Below are positions 55,625-64,000 of a stretch of 64,000 nt of DNA, in pieces; the stretch's first letter is position 1, and every line of letters begins with the position of its first letter. The DNA is from Pseudomonas fluorescens (GTDB taxonomy: Bacteria; Pseudomonadota; Gammaproteobacteria; Pseudomonadales; Pseudomonadaceae): NCBI RefSeq assembly GCF_902497625.1, contig NZ_CABVGX010000003.1:1-64000 (forward strand), read 5' to 3'. Under the pieces are notes generated by a model that saw only the letters and a program-made list of their open reading frames with translations, made no database searches and was not told where the DNA came from. The translations under genes and the position numbers were made by a program.

Positions 55625-58189
55625 TCAGACGAAAACGATCTCGTCGCTTTCCACCACACCTTTTGCAGTGTCGCCGGGCATGAAATGCCCCGACAGAATC
55701 AGCTGCGCCAGCGGGTTTTCGATCCAGCGCTGGATCGCTCGCTTCAGCGGCCGGGCACCGTAGACCGGGTCGTAACCGACGGCGATCAACTTGTCCATGG
55801 CCTCCGGGCTGAGTTCCAGCTTCAACTCCCGCTCGGTCAGGCGACTGCGCAGACGGCCCAACTGAATCTCGGTAATGCCGGCGATCTGATCCCGCGCCAA
55901 TGGCTCGAAGATTACCACCTCGTCCACGCGGTTAATGAACTCAGGCCGGAAGTGCGTGGAAATTGCGTCCATCACCGCCGCACGCTGCGCTTCACGATCA
56001 CCGACCAGTTCCTGGATCTGCGCCGAGCCGAGGTTGGAGGTCATGACAATCACGGTGTTCTTGAAGTCCACCGTACGACCATGGCTGTCGGTCAGACGAC
56101 CATCTTCCAACACCTGAAGCAGGATGTTGAAGACGTCCGGGTGGGCCTTCTCGACCTCATCCAGGAGGATCACCGAATAAGGCTTGCGACGCACCGCCTC
56201 GGTCAGGTAACCGCCTTCTTCATAGCCCACATAGCCTGGTGGCGCGCCGATCAATCGAGCCACGGAATGTTTTTCCATGAACTCGGACATGTCGATTCGT
56301 ACCATCGCCTCTTCGGTATCGAAGAGGAATTCAGCCAGCGCCTTGCACAGCTCGGTTTTACCGACACCGGTCGGGCCGAGGAACATGAACGAACCGCTCG
56401 GACGATTAGGGTCGGACAACCCGGCCCGCGAACGCCGCACTGCATTGGATACCGCAATGACCGCCTCGTCCTGACCGATGACGCGCTTGTGCAACAGACT
56501 TTCCATCTTCATCAGCTTGTCGCGCTCGCCCTCGAGCATTTTCGACACTGGAATGCCGGTCCACTTCGACACGACTTCAGCGATCTCTTCCTCGGTCACC
56601 TTGCTGCGCAGCAACTGGTTTTCGCTTTTGCCGTGCTGGTCGACCATCTGCAGGCTGCGCTCCAGATCCGGGATCACCCCATATTGCAGCTCGGCCATAC
56701 GGTTCAGGTCGCCTTTGCGCCGCGCGGCCTCCAGTTCCTGACGGGACTGCTCGATTTTCTGCTGAATCTGGGCCGAGCCCTGAACTTCAGCTTTTTCCGA
56801 GTTCCAGATTTCTTCCAGGTCGGAATACTCACGCTCAAGACGGGCAATTTCTTCCTGAAGTTTTTCCAGACGTTTCTTCGCCGCGTCGTCACTTTCCTTC
56901 TTCAGCGCCTGGGATTCCACTTTCAGTTGAATCAGGCGCCGCTCCAGACGATCGAGCACTTCCGGCTTGGAGTCGATTTCCATGCGAATGCGGCTGGCCG
57001 CCTCATCGATCAGGTCGATCGCTTTGTCCGGCAACTGGCGGTCTGTGATGTAGCGATGACTGAGCTTGGCCGCAGCGATGATTGCCCCGTCGGTGATCGC
57101 CACCTTGTGGTGAACTTCATAGCGCTCTTTCAGGCCGCGCAGGATCGCGATGGTGTCTTCTTCACTCGGCTCTTCCACCAATACTTTCTGGAAGCGACGC
57201 TCGAGTGCGGCGTCTTTCTCTATATATTGGCGGTACTCGTTCAAAGTGGTTGCGCCAACGCAGTGCAGCTCGCCACGGGCCAGTGCCGGCTTGAGCATGT
57301 TGCCCGCGTCCATCGAACCTTCGCCTTTACCGGCGCCGACCATGGTGTGCAGCTCGTCGATGAACAGAATGATCTGGCCTTCCTGCTTCGACAGCTCGTT
57401 GAGCAGGGATTTGAGGCGTTCTTCAAATTCGCCTCGGTACTTGGCGCCGGCAATCAGCGAGCCCATGTCCAGCGACAACAGCCGCTTGCCTTTGAGGCCG
57501 TCCGGCACTTCACCATTGATGATGCGCTGCGCCAGACCTTCGGCAATTGCGGTTTTACCGACACCAGGCTCACCGATCAGCACCGGGTTGTTCTTGGTGC
57601 GGCGTTGCAGCACCTGAATGGTCCGGCGAATTTCGTCGTCACGACCGATCACCGGATCAAGCTTGCCTTCTTCGGCGCGCTTGGTCAGGTCGACGGTGTA
57701 TTTGTCCAGCGCCTGGCGCGACTCTTCGTGGTTGGCGTCATTGACCGCCTCGCCACCACGCAGGTTGTTGATGGCATTTTCCAGGGCTTTCTTGCTGACG
57801 CCCTGGCCGAGCAACAGTTTGCCGAGCTTGCTGTTTTCGTCCATAGCGGCGAGCAACACCAGCTCGCTGGAGATGAACTGGTCGCCCTTCTGCTGTGCCA
57901 GACGGTCGGCCTGATTGAGCAGTCGCGCCAGATCCTGCGACATGTTCACATCGCCGGTCGGGTTCTGGATTTTCGGCAGTTGGTCGAGCTCTTTGGTCAG
58001 CTCTTTGCGCAGGCTGTTGACGTCGAAGCCCACCTGCATCAACAGCGGTTTAATCGAACCACCCTGTTGTTCAAGCATGGCTTGCATCAAGTGTGCCGGC
58101 TCAATGGCGGGATGGTCGAGGCCGACGGCCAGAGACTGGGCATCGGATAGAGCTAACTGCAATTTGCTGGTTAAACGGTCTATACGCAT
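55625..58189 (-). CDS. clpB: ATP-dependent disaggregase ClpB
   Basis: An 854-residue Hsp100 that rescues aggregated proteins with DnaK. N-domain (1-150), NBD1 with GEPGVGKT (about 206-213), a long coiled-coil middle domain (about 400-530), NBD2 with GPTGVGKTE (about 605) and the D2-small domain. The middle domain separates it from ClpA and ClpC. Start 58189 has AAGGTGA upstream and a heat-shock promoter lies before it. Confidence 0.98.
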   Translation of the reverse strand: MRIDRLTSKLQLALSDAQSLAVGLDHPAIEPAHLMQAMLEQQGGSIKPLLMQVGFDVNSLRKELTKELDQLPKIQNPTGDVNMSQDLARLLNQADRLAQQKGDQFISSELVLLAAMDENSKLGKLLLGQGVSKKALENAINNLRGGEAVNDANHEESRQALDKYTVDLTKRAEEGKLDPVIGRDDEIRRTIQVLQRRTKNNPVLIGEPGVGKTAIAEGLAQRIINGEVPDGLKGKRLLSLDMGSLIAGAKYRGEFEERLKSLLNELSKQEGQIILFIDELHTMVGAGKGEGSMDAGNMLKPALARGELHCVGATTLNEYRQYIEKDAALERRFQKVLVEEPSEEDTIAILRGLKERYEVHHKVAITDGAIIAAAKLSHRYITDRQLPDKAIDLIDEAASRIRMEIDSKPEVLDRLERRLIQLKVESQALKKESDDAAKKRLEKLQEEIARLEREYSDLEEIWNSEKAEVQGSAQIQQKIEQSRQELEAARRKGDLNRMAELQYGVIPDLERSLQMVDQHGKSENQLLRSKVTEEEIAEVVSKWTGIPVSKMLEGERDKLMKMESLLHKRVIGQDEAVIAVSNAVRRSRAGLSDPNRPSGSFMFLGPTGVGKTELCKALAEFLFDTEEAMVRIDMSEFMEKHSVARLIGAPPGYVGYEEGGYLTEAVRRKPYSVILLDEVEKAHPDVFNILLQVLEDGRLTDSHGRTVDFKNTVIVMTSNLGSAQIQELVGDREAQRAAVMDAISTHFRPEFINRVDEVVIFEPLARDQIAGITEIQLGRLRSRLTERELKLELSPEAMDKLIAVGYDPVYGARPLKRAIQRWIENPLAQLILSGHFMPGDTAKGVVESDEIVFV

Positions 58190-58261
58190 GGGTCACCTTC
58201 CTTTTGAGCAGGCCGGACCTGTAAAACATCCTGAATGAAGAAACCTGCCAGATACCACTGT

Positions 58262-58289
58262 AGATGCGGTCGATTCTGGGAGTTTCAAG
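58262..58289 (-). promoter_or_regulatory. Sigma-32 heat-shock promoter of clpB
   Basis: Minus strand CTTGAAA (58289-58283), then 13-14 bases, then CCGCATCT (58269-58262), close to the sigma-32 consensus CTTGAAA / CCCATNT. The predicted start is about 65 bases before the gene. Confidence 0.75.
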
Positions 58290-58319
58290 CGTCGTTCAGT
58301 TGATGCAGATCAAGGGAGT

Positions 58320-59045
58320 CTAGCGTTCCAGCCAAACGAGAGAGGCAAACCGACCCGTGCGTTGCGCGCGGCGGTAAGAAAAGAAGCGCGGATCGCTCAC
58401 GGTGCAGAAACCGCCGCCATAAACCGCAGTGACACCGCGAGCGGCCAGACGTAAACGTGCCAGCTTATAGATGTCCGCCATGAACTTGCCGACGTTCTGA
58501 CTCGGCATGAAGGCTTCGACCGCTTCAGGCAGTTGCTCGATAAAGGTTTCGCGCACTTCCGGGCCGACTTCAAAAGCTTGCGGGCCAATGGCCGGACCGA
58601 GCCAGACCAGCACTTCTTCAGGCGCAACGGCGAGCGAATCGAGGGTGGCTTCGAGCACCCCGGCCGCCAGTCCGCGCCAGCCGGCATGAGCCGCTGCTAC
58701 GCGAGTACCGGCACGATCGCAAAACAACGCAGGCAGACAATCGGCGGTCATTGCTGTGCAGGCAATACCGGGCGTAGCCGTCCAGCTGGCATCGGCAGTG
58801 GCCACGACACCGGGATCAGCGTGCGCTACGGCGATGCCGTGGACCTGCTTCAACCAGGCAGGGCGGATGGACAATTGATCAGTGAGGCGACGGCGATTTT
58901 CGGCGACCGCCTCAGGGCTGTCGTCGACATGATCACCAAGATTGAGGCTGTCGAACGGCGCCAGACTGACGCCGCCCGCACGGGTGGTTACACAAGCTTT
59001 CACCGCGGCAGGCGCTGGCCAGTCGGGGATCAGCCAGTCACTCAT
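58320..59045 (-). CDS. pgeF: Peptidoglycan editing factor PgeF (YfiH family)
   Basis: A 241-residue multicopper-oxidase-like-fold (laccase domain) protein. The metal site is visible in LKQVHGIAV, MTADCLPALFCD and AAAHAGWRGLAAGVLEATL (two His and one Cys). In E. coli YfiH corrects peptidoglycan precursors with wrong residues. It overlaps rluD by four bases. Confidence 0.94.
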   Translation of the reverse strand: MSDWLIPDWPAPAAVKACVTTRAGGVSLAPFDSLNLGDHVDDSPEAVAENRRRLTDQLSIRPAWLKQVHGIAVAHADPGVVATADASWTATPGIACTAMTADCLPALFCDRAGTRVAAAHAGWRGLAAGVLEATLDSLAVAPEEVLVWLGPAIGPQAFEVGPEVRETFIEQLPEAVEAFMPSQNVGKFMADIYKLARLRLAARGVTAVYGGGFCTVSDPRFFSYRRAQRTGRFASLVWLER

Positions 59046-60004
59046 CCGATGAACGCCTCGCGGTCTTGCTTGAGCAGGGTCAATAACCAGACAAAATCGT
59101 CAGGAAGAGGCGATTCCCAGCTCATGCGCTTACCGGTCGTCGGGTGATCGAGCTCGAGGAACCGCGCGTGCAGTGCCTGACGCGGGAACGCCTTCAACGA
59201 TTCGACCATGGTCACACTGGCCGCCGGCGGGATGCGGAAACGACCGCCGTAGGCAGGGTCTCCGACCAACGGGAAGTTGATGTGAGACATGTGCACACGA
59301 ATCTGGTGCGTGCGTCCGGTTTCCAGCTTCACCCGCACGTGCGTGTGAGAGCGAAAACGTTCGAGTACCCGATAGTGGCTGACCGCTTGCTTGCCGCCCT
59401 CCATCACCGCCATGCGCTGGCGTTGCTGGCCATGACGACCGATCGGCGCGTTGATCTTGCCACCCGCCGTCACGACGCCGATCACGATGCATTCATAAAT
59501 GCGACTGACGCTACGGCTCTGCAACTGTGTAACCAGCTGCGTCTGCGCTTGAATGGTCTTGGCCACCACCATCAGACCGGTGGTGTCCTTGTCCAGACGG
59601 TGCACAATGCCGGCGCGTGGCACATTGATGATGTCGGGCACGTGGTGCAGCAAGGCGTTAAGCAAGGTGCCATCGGCGTGACCGGCAGCCGGGTGAACCA
59701 CCAGACCCGCAGGTTTGTTGATCACCAGGATGTCGTCATCTTCATAGACGATGTCCAGTTCGATGTCCTGAGCGATCCATTCGCCCTGAGCTTCCTGCTC
59801 GGCAATCAGCTCAAGAATGGCGCCACCGTGGACGATGTCTCGCGGGCGGATTACCGTCCCATCCACAGTCAGGCGGCCTTCTTTGATCCAGGCGGAAAGG
59901 CGCGAGCGCGAGTGCTCAGCGAATAATTGTGCGGCGACTTGATCGAGGCGTTGGCCGCCCAATTCGGACGGCACCTCTGCGCGAAGTTCAATTTTATCGG
60001 ACAT
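59042..60004 (-). CDS. rluD: 23S rRNA pseudouridine(1911/1915/1917) synthase
   Basis: A 320-residue enzyme modifying helix 69 of 23S rRNA. An S4 domain (about 15-75: [34 protein letters not shown]) precedes the catalytic domain with [16 protein letters not shown], whose aspartate is catalytic. Start 60004 chosen for conserved [12 protein letters not shown]. Confidence 0.96.
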   Translation of the reverse strand: MSDKIELRAEVPSELGGQRLDQVAAQLFAEHSRSRLSAWIKEGRLTVDGTVIRPRDIVHGGAILELIAEQEAQGEWIAQDIELDIVYEDDDILVINKPAGLVVHPAAGHADGTLLNALLHHVPDIINVPRAGIVHRLDKDTTGLMVVAKTIQAQTQLVTQLQSRSVSRIYECIVIGVVTAGGKINAPIGRHGQQRQRMAVMEGGKQAVSHYRVLERFRSHTHVRVKLETGRTHQIRVHMSHINFPLVGDPAYGGRFRIPPAASVTMVESLKAFPRQALHARFLELDHPTTGKRMSWESPLPDDFVWLLTLLKQDREAFIG

Positions 60005-60155
60005 GCTCGGACTAGGCGTCGGCACAGCTTTTGGTTTCGGCTGCGCGCTTGTGGTTAAATACGGCGTCTTTTGCCCCGAGGCTATTCAACGGGGCGCTCA
60101 TCATAACAGGACGGCCCCGCCCAAGACAGCGGCCGTCATAGGGACGCAAGCCGCC

Positions 60156-61178
60156 ATGCAAGTGAAACACCTGCTGCTGATCGCCATCCTCGCATTGACC
60201 GCTGCTTGCTCATCGAAGGAAGTCGTCGACGAAAACCTGAGCGAGGTCGAGCTGTACCAGCAGGCTCAGCGCGATCTGGACAACAACAGCTACACCGCCG
60301 CCACAGCCAAGCTGAAGGCGCTGGAGTCGCGTTATCCGTTCGGACGCTATGCTGACCAGGCTCAACTCGAGCTCATTTACGCCAACTATAAAAACGCCGA
60401 GCCTGAGGCTGCGAAGTCCGCCGCCGAGCGTTTCATTCGTTTGCACCCTCAGCATCCGAACGTGGATTACGCGTATTACCTCAAGGGCCTGACGTCTTTC
60501 GACCAGGACGTCGGCCTGCTGTCGCGTTTCCTGCCGCTGGACATGACCAAGCGTGACCCGGGCGCTGCTCGCGACTCCTACAATGAGTTCGCGCAGCTGA
60601 CCAGCCGCTTCCCGAACAGCCGCTACTCGCCTGACGCCAAGCAGCGCATGATTTATCTGCGCAACCTGCTGGCGGCTTACGAGATTCACGTCGCCGACTA
60701 TTACCTGACCCGTCAGGCCTATGTCGCCGCTGCGAACCGCGGTCGTTACGTGGTGGAAAACTTTCAGGAAACGCCTGCGGTCGGTGACGGCCTGGCAGTG
60801 ATGACCGAGGCCTACCAGCGCCTGCACCTGGACGACCTGGCGGCCACCAGCCTGGAAACCCTGAAGCTGAACTACCCGGATCACCCAAGCCTGGATGACG
60901 GCAAGTTCGTGCCGTCTCGCGACGAAGCCGACAACCGTTCGTGGTTGAGCAAGGCGACGTTGGGCCTGATCGAGTCGCGCCCACCGCTGCCACCGGGTGA
61001 AACCCGTGCCAACCAGGACGTGCAGAAGCAATTCCAGGACGCCAGGGATGCCATTCCTGACGAACTCAAGCCGCGCGATGAAAACGGCGACGTGCTGGAA
61101 GAAGAGGAACAAGAGTCGGAGGCCAACAACAGCGACCGCTCGTGGTTCAGCTACATGACCTTTGGCGTGTTCGACTGA
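60156..61178 (+). CDS. bamD: Outer-membrane assembly lipoprotein BamD
   Basis: A 340-residue essential lipoprotein of the BAM complex. Signal [18 protein letters not shown] with lipidated C18. Five TPR-like units (for example [40 protein letters not shown]) follow. The acidic C-terminal tail (about 270-340) is longer than in E. coli, as in other pseudomonads. It is divergent from rluD. Confidence 0.97.
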   Translation: MQVKHLLLIAILALTAACSSKEVVDENLSEVELYQQAQRDLDNNSYTAATAKLKALESRYPFGRYADQAQLELIYANYKNAEPEAAKSAAERFIRLHPQHPNVDYAYYLKGLTSFDQDVGLLSRFLPLDMTKRDPGAARDSYNEFAQLTSRFPNSRYSPDAKQRMIYLRNLLAAYEIHVADYYLTRQAYVAAANRGRYVVENFQETPAVGDGLAVMTEAYQRLHLDDLAATSLETLKLNYPDHPSLDDGKFVPSRDEADNRSWLSKATLGLIESRPPLPPGETRANQDVQKQFQDARDAIPDELKPRDENGDVLEEEEQESEANNSDRSWFSYMTFGVFD

Positions 61179-61195
61179 CACACCGTGTTATGCCC

Positions 61196-61224
61196 AAAAA
61201 GGAGCCTTGCGAGGCTCCTTTTTT
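61196..61224 (+). terminator. bamD terminator
   Basis: GGAGCCT / AGGCTCC (61201-61218) with a TGCG loop, A-rich on the left and followed by eight T; bidirectional in form. Confidence 0.92.
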
Positions 61225-61314
61225 ATTGCCGGTTTTTACCAGTGAATGATTGAGCTGTGCGCTGGGGATGTCCTTGGCTAAACTGCGCAATCACTCGTCA
61301 TAAAGCAGCTCACC

Positions 61315-61548
61315 ATGCTTCGTTTACTGTTCTGGATCGCCCTGATTGCCGCTGCGATATGGTTATGGCGCAAATTCAAGGGCTCGAGCTCCACCCCCCG
61401 CTCCAGCGCCGAGAAGGACGCGGCACCCATGGTTCGTTGCGCTCACTGCGGCGTGCACCTGCCACGTGATCGCGCGCTGAGCGTTCAACAACAGTGGTAT
61501 TGCAGCCAGGCTCACCTCGAGCAAGGCCCGGGCTCCAGTGATCGCTGA
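61315..61548 (+). CDS. PP0621 family small zinc-type membrane protein
   Basis: A 77-residue protein with an N-terminal membrane helix (LRLLFWIALIAAAIWLWRKF) and a C-x2-C ... C pattern (RCAHCGVHLPRDRAL ... YCSQAH) resembling YHS or treble-clef zinc sites. It precedes and overlaps pilS by 11 bases. Function unknown; the coupling may link it to pilus regulation. Confidence 0.82.
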   Translation: MLRLLFWIALIAAAIWLWRKFKGSSSTPRSSAEKDAAPMVRCAHCGVHLPRDRALSVQQQWYCSQAHLEQGPGSSDR

Positions 61549-63127
61549 GGCACCCGGCCCCGGCGACAAACAGGCGCAGCGTCTGCTGCGCCTTTACCAT
61601 CTATACCGTTTAAGTGTCGGCATCATTCTGGTGCTGCTGATTTCCAGCACCATGGACAATCAGTTGCTGAAGTCCGCCAACGACGATTTATTGCGCGGGG
61701 GCAGCTGGCTGTATCTGATCCTGAATATTGTGCTGGTGGTGTTCTTCGAAAAGACCCGCCGGCCGACGCAGTTGTTCACCCTCGCGCTGGTCGACGTTCT
61801 GCTGTTGTGCGGCCTGTTCTATGCGGCTGGAGGCGTTGCCAGCGCCCTGGGCAATCTGCTGATCGTCTCCGTGGCCATCAGCAATGCTCTGCTGCGCAGC
61901 CGAATCGGTTTGCTGATTGCGGCCGTCGGTGCGCTCGGGATCGTCGGGCTGAGCTTTTTGCTCAATCTCAGCCATGTTGCCAGCCCCAACGATTACCTGC
62001 AGGTCGGAACGCTCGGCGCATTGTGTTTTGCCGCCGCGCTGCTGGTGCAAGGGCTGGTCCGGCGACTGGAGGTCAGCGAAACCCTCGCTGAGCAGCGCGC
62101 CAGTGAAGTGATGGGGCTGGAAGCGCTGAACGCGTTGATTTTGCAACGCATGCGCACCGGCATCCTGGTGCTCGATGACCAGCGACGAGTGCAACTGGCC
62201 AACCATAGCGCCCTCTCGTTATTGGGCAGGAACCATCTTGAAGGCCAGCGGCTGGAGGACTGCGCCCCCGATCTGGTGGAACGCCTGCACCTCTGGCGCA
62301 ACAACCCGACCCTGCGCCCGCAGAGCGTGAAGATCGCTGCTAACGGGGTCGAGCTACAGCCCAGTTTCATCGCCCTTGACCAAAGTTTTGCGCCGCAGAC
62401 GCTGGTGTTTCTGGAAGACATCGCGCAGATTGCACAGCACGCTCAGCAACTGAAACTGGCCAGCCTTGGCCGCCTGGCCGCCGGCATCGCTCACGAGATC
62501 CGCAACCCGCTAGGTGCCATCAGTCACGCAGCGCAGTTGTTGCGCGAGTCGGAGGAACTGAACAGCGCCGATCGCCGTCTCACGCAAATAATTCAGGACC
62601 ATTCACAACGGATGAACCGGGTTATCGAAAACGTCCTGCAATTGTCTCGCCGCCAGCAAACCGAGCCGCAACGGCTTGATTTGAAGCTGTGGCTTGAGCA
62701 ATTTGTCGCGGAGACCCGAGAAGGAGCAATCGATCGACAGCAAATTCATCTGCACATCGGCTCGGGAGACCTGCGAACCTTGATGGACCCAAACCAGTTG
62801 ACGCAGATTCTCGATAACCTGGTGCGCAATGCCTGGCGCCATAGCGCTCAAGAGCACGATCGGGCGCAGGTCTGGCTGGACCTGTTCGTCGATCCCGACA
62901 GCCAGTTACCCATCATGGAAATTCGGGACGACGGCGCAGGCGTAACACCGCAACAGCAAGCGCATCTGTTCGAGCCCTTTTACACCACCAGCGCTCAAGG
63001 CACGGGGCTGGGACTTTATCTTTCCCGTGAGCTGTGCGAAAGCAATCAGGCGCGCCTAGACTTCCAGCCACGCCAAGGCGGCGGTTGCTTTCGCATTACT
63101 TTTGCTCACGGACGGAAACAAAGTTGA
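61538..63127 (+). CDS. pilS: Sensor histidine kinase PilS
   Basis: A 529-residue kinase controlling pilA. Six membrane helices in residues about 20-190, a PAS-like region (about 200-300), HisKA with the phospho-acceptor in [16 protein letters not shown], and HATPase ([16 protein letters not shown]). It starts with GTG 61538 inside the preceding gene. Overlaps pilR (TTGA). Confidence 0.95.
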   Translation: MIAEAPGPGDKQAQRLLRLYHLYRLSVGIILVLLISSTMDNQLLKSANDDLLRGGSWLYLILNIVLVVFFEKTRRPTQLFTLALVDVLLLCGLFYAAGGVASALGNLLIVSVAISNALLRSRIGLLIAAVGALGIVGLSFLLNLSHVASPNDYLQVGTLGALCFAAALLVQGLVRRLEVSETLAEQRASEVMGLEALNALILQRMRTGILVLDDQRRVQLANHSALSLLGRNHLEGQRLEDCAPDLVERLHLWRNNPTLRPQSVKIAANGVELQPSFIALDQSFAPQTLVFLEDIAQIAQHAQQLKLASLGRLAAGIAHEIRNPLGAISHAAQLLRESEELNSADRRLTQIIQDHSQRMNRVIENVLQLSRRQQTEPQRLDLKLWLEQFVAETREGAIDRQQIHLHIGSGDLRTLMDPNQLTQILDNLVRNAWRHSAQEHDRAQVWLDLFVDPDSQLPIMEIRDDGAGVTPQQQAHLFEPFYTTSAQGTGLGLYLSRELCESNQARLDFQPRQGGGCFRITFAHGRKQS

Positions 63128-64000
63128 ATACAAGCCCACGGCAGAAAGTCCTCATCGTCGACGACGAACCGGACATCCGCGAACTCCTGGAAATTACTCT
63201 GGGACGGATGAAACTCGAGACGTTAAGCGCCTGCAACCTGGCGGAAGCCAAGGCCCTGCTCAAGCGCGCAACCTTCGACCTGTGCCTGACCGACATGCGC
63301 CTGCCCGACGGCACCGGCCTTGAGCTGGTACAGCATATCCAACAGCGCTACCCGCAACTGCCAGTGGCCATGATCACCGCCTATGGCAACCTTGAAACGG
63401 CGATCAATGCGCTCAAGGCCGGCGCTTTTGATTTTCTGACCAAACCCGTAGACCTCACTCGATTGCGCGAACTGGTCAGCAGTGCCCTGCGCATGCCGGC
63501 ACCCGGCGTGGTCACCGACCGTCGCTTGCTCGGTGACTCGTTGCCCATGCGCAACCTGCGCAAACAAATCGATAAACTCGCCCGCAGCCAGGCCCCGGTG
63601 TACATCAGCGGCGAATCCGGCAGCGGCAAGGAGCTGGTTGCCCGCCTGATTCACGATCAAGGGCCACGCGCCACTCAGCCGTTCGTTCCAGTCAATTGCG
63701 GGGCGATCCCGTCGGAACTGATGGAAAGCGAGTTTTTTGGCCACCGCAAAGGCAGCTTCAGCGGCGCCATCGAAGACAAGCCCGGTCTGTTTCAGGCCGC
63801 GCAAGGCGGGACACTGTTTCTCGATGAAGTGGCGGATTTGCCGTTGGCCATGCAAGTCAAACTGTTGCGAGCGATTCAGGAAAAAGCCGTTCGCAGCGTT
63901 GGCGGCCAACATGAAACCGTGGTGGATGTGCGCATCCTCTGCGCCACGCACAAAGACCTTGATGCGGAAGTCGCCGCCGGACGTTTTCGTCAGGACTTGT
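63124..64000 (+). CDS. pilR: Response regulator PilR (cut by window edge)
   Basis: The first 292 residues of an NtrC-family regulator. Receiver with phospho-acceptor aspartate in [11 protein letters not shown] (about residue 57), then the AAA domain with GESGSGKE, the sigma-54 contact GSFSGAI (GAFTGA variant: serine for alanine and for threonine) and Walker [13 protein letters not shown]. The C-terminal DNA-binding part is outside the window. The start is TTG 63124, overlapping the pilS stop. The natural target, the pilA sigma-54 promoter, is at 41803-41816. Confidence 0.95.
   Translation, partial: MNTSPRQKVLIVDDEPDIRELLEITLGRMKLETLSACNLAEAKALLKRATFDLCLTDMRLPDGTGLELVQHIQQRYPQLPVAMITAYGNLETAINALKAGAFDFLTKPVDLTRLRELVSSALRMPAPGVVTDRRLLGDSLPMRNLRKQIDKLARSQAPVYISGESGSGKELVARLIHDQGPRATQPFVPVNCGAIPSELMESEFFGHRKGSFSGAIEDKPGLFQAAQGGTLFLDEVADLPLAMQVKLLRAIQEKAVRSVGGQHETVVDVRILCATHKDLDAEVAAGRFRQDL

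Noticed and set aside
55397..58150. A 917-residue open frame on the plus strand opposite clpB
   Set aside because: It mirrors the GC-rich codon pattern of clpB, has no family similarity and no ribosome site; clpB on the other strand is certain.

Overview
The window reads as the chromosome of a Pseudomonas of the P. fluorescens lineage. Gene content and order follow the conserved blocks msrPQ-pssA-ilvCHI, mrcB-lpoP, cbpA-prrF-hmuTUV, dksA-gluQRS-cbrXAB-crcZ-pcnB-folK-panBC-pgi-acs and pilABCD-coaE-yacG ... ndh-clpB-rluD-bamD-pilSR, which I know from P. aeruginosa and P. putida. GC-rich codon use, many Pseudomonas-type REP/BIME palindromes, and Pseudomonas-specific RNAs (PrrF, CrcZ) agree with this. 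No prophage, insertion sequence, CRISPR array or restriction system is visible; this is mostly core genome.

Layout. Positions 1-375 hold three tandem strong promoters on the minus strand that point out of the window, almost certainly into an rRNA operon. Positions 376-6653 (minus) carry methionine sulfoxide repair (msrQ, msrP), phosphatidylserine synthase and the branched-chain amino acid genes ilvI-ilvH-ilvC. Positions 6759-14144 hold a DUF4124 protein, the PBP1b-LpoP peptidoglycan synthase operon, an APH/ATPase fusion and the cyclic-nucleotide-binding protein CbpA. Positions 14212-18406 form an iron/heme block: a PrrF sRNA under a Fur-type promoter, the haem ABC importer hmuTUV with a ChaN lipoprotein, and a Rieske protein. 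No haem receptor or PhuS gene is present.

Positions 18403-22226 carry sfsA, an aminotransferase, dksA and gluQ. Positions 22302-27436 are the carbon-control hub cbrX-cbrA-cbrB-crcZ, with a CbrB operator and a sigma-54 promoter for the sRNA. Two genes in the same window, acs and dctP, have A-rich Hfq/Crc-type motifs directly before their ribosome binding sites, so the decoy RNA and probable targets lie on one stretch of DNA. Then come pcnB, folK, panB, panC (panD is missing from its usual place), pgi, acs, a methyltransferase, an AsmA-like DUF748 protein and a BON protein with a candidate sigma-54 promoter.

Positions 41340-46591 are the type IV pilus genes pilA (divergent, sigma-54 promoter) and pilBCD with coaE and yacG. 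A lone CbiM-type permease with a candidate cobalamin riboswitch lies back to back with a dctPQM TRAP transporter. After DUF1780, MOSC, DUF3094, ndh and an EF-hand protein with a doubled EGKCG motif comes a tRNA array in which a 253-bp Pro-Lys unit is repeated four times. The window ends with clpB (sigma-32 promoter), pgeF, rluD, bamD and pilS-pilR, the latter cut by the window edge.

I see no clearly undescribed multi-gene system. The observations most worth testing are the amplified tRNA array, the orphan EGKCG/EF-hand protein, the panD gap, the receptor-less haem importer, the hairpin over the msrP ribosome binding site, the apparent leaderless start of mrcB and the sigma-54 promoter of the BON gene.
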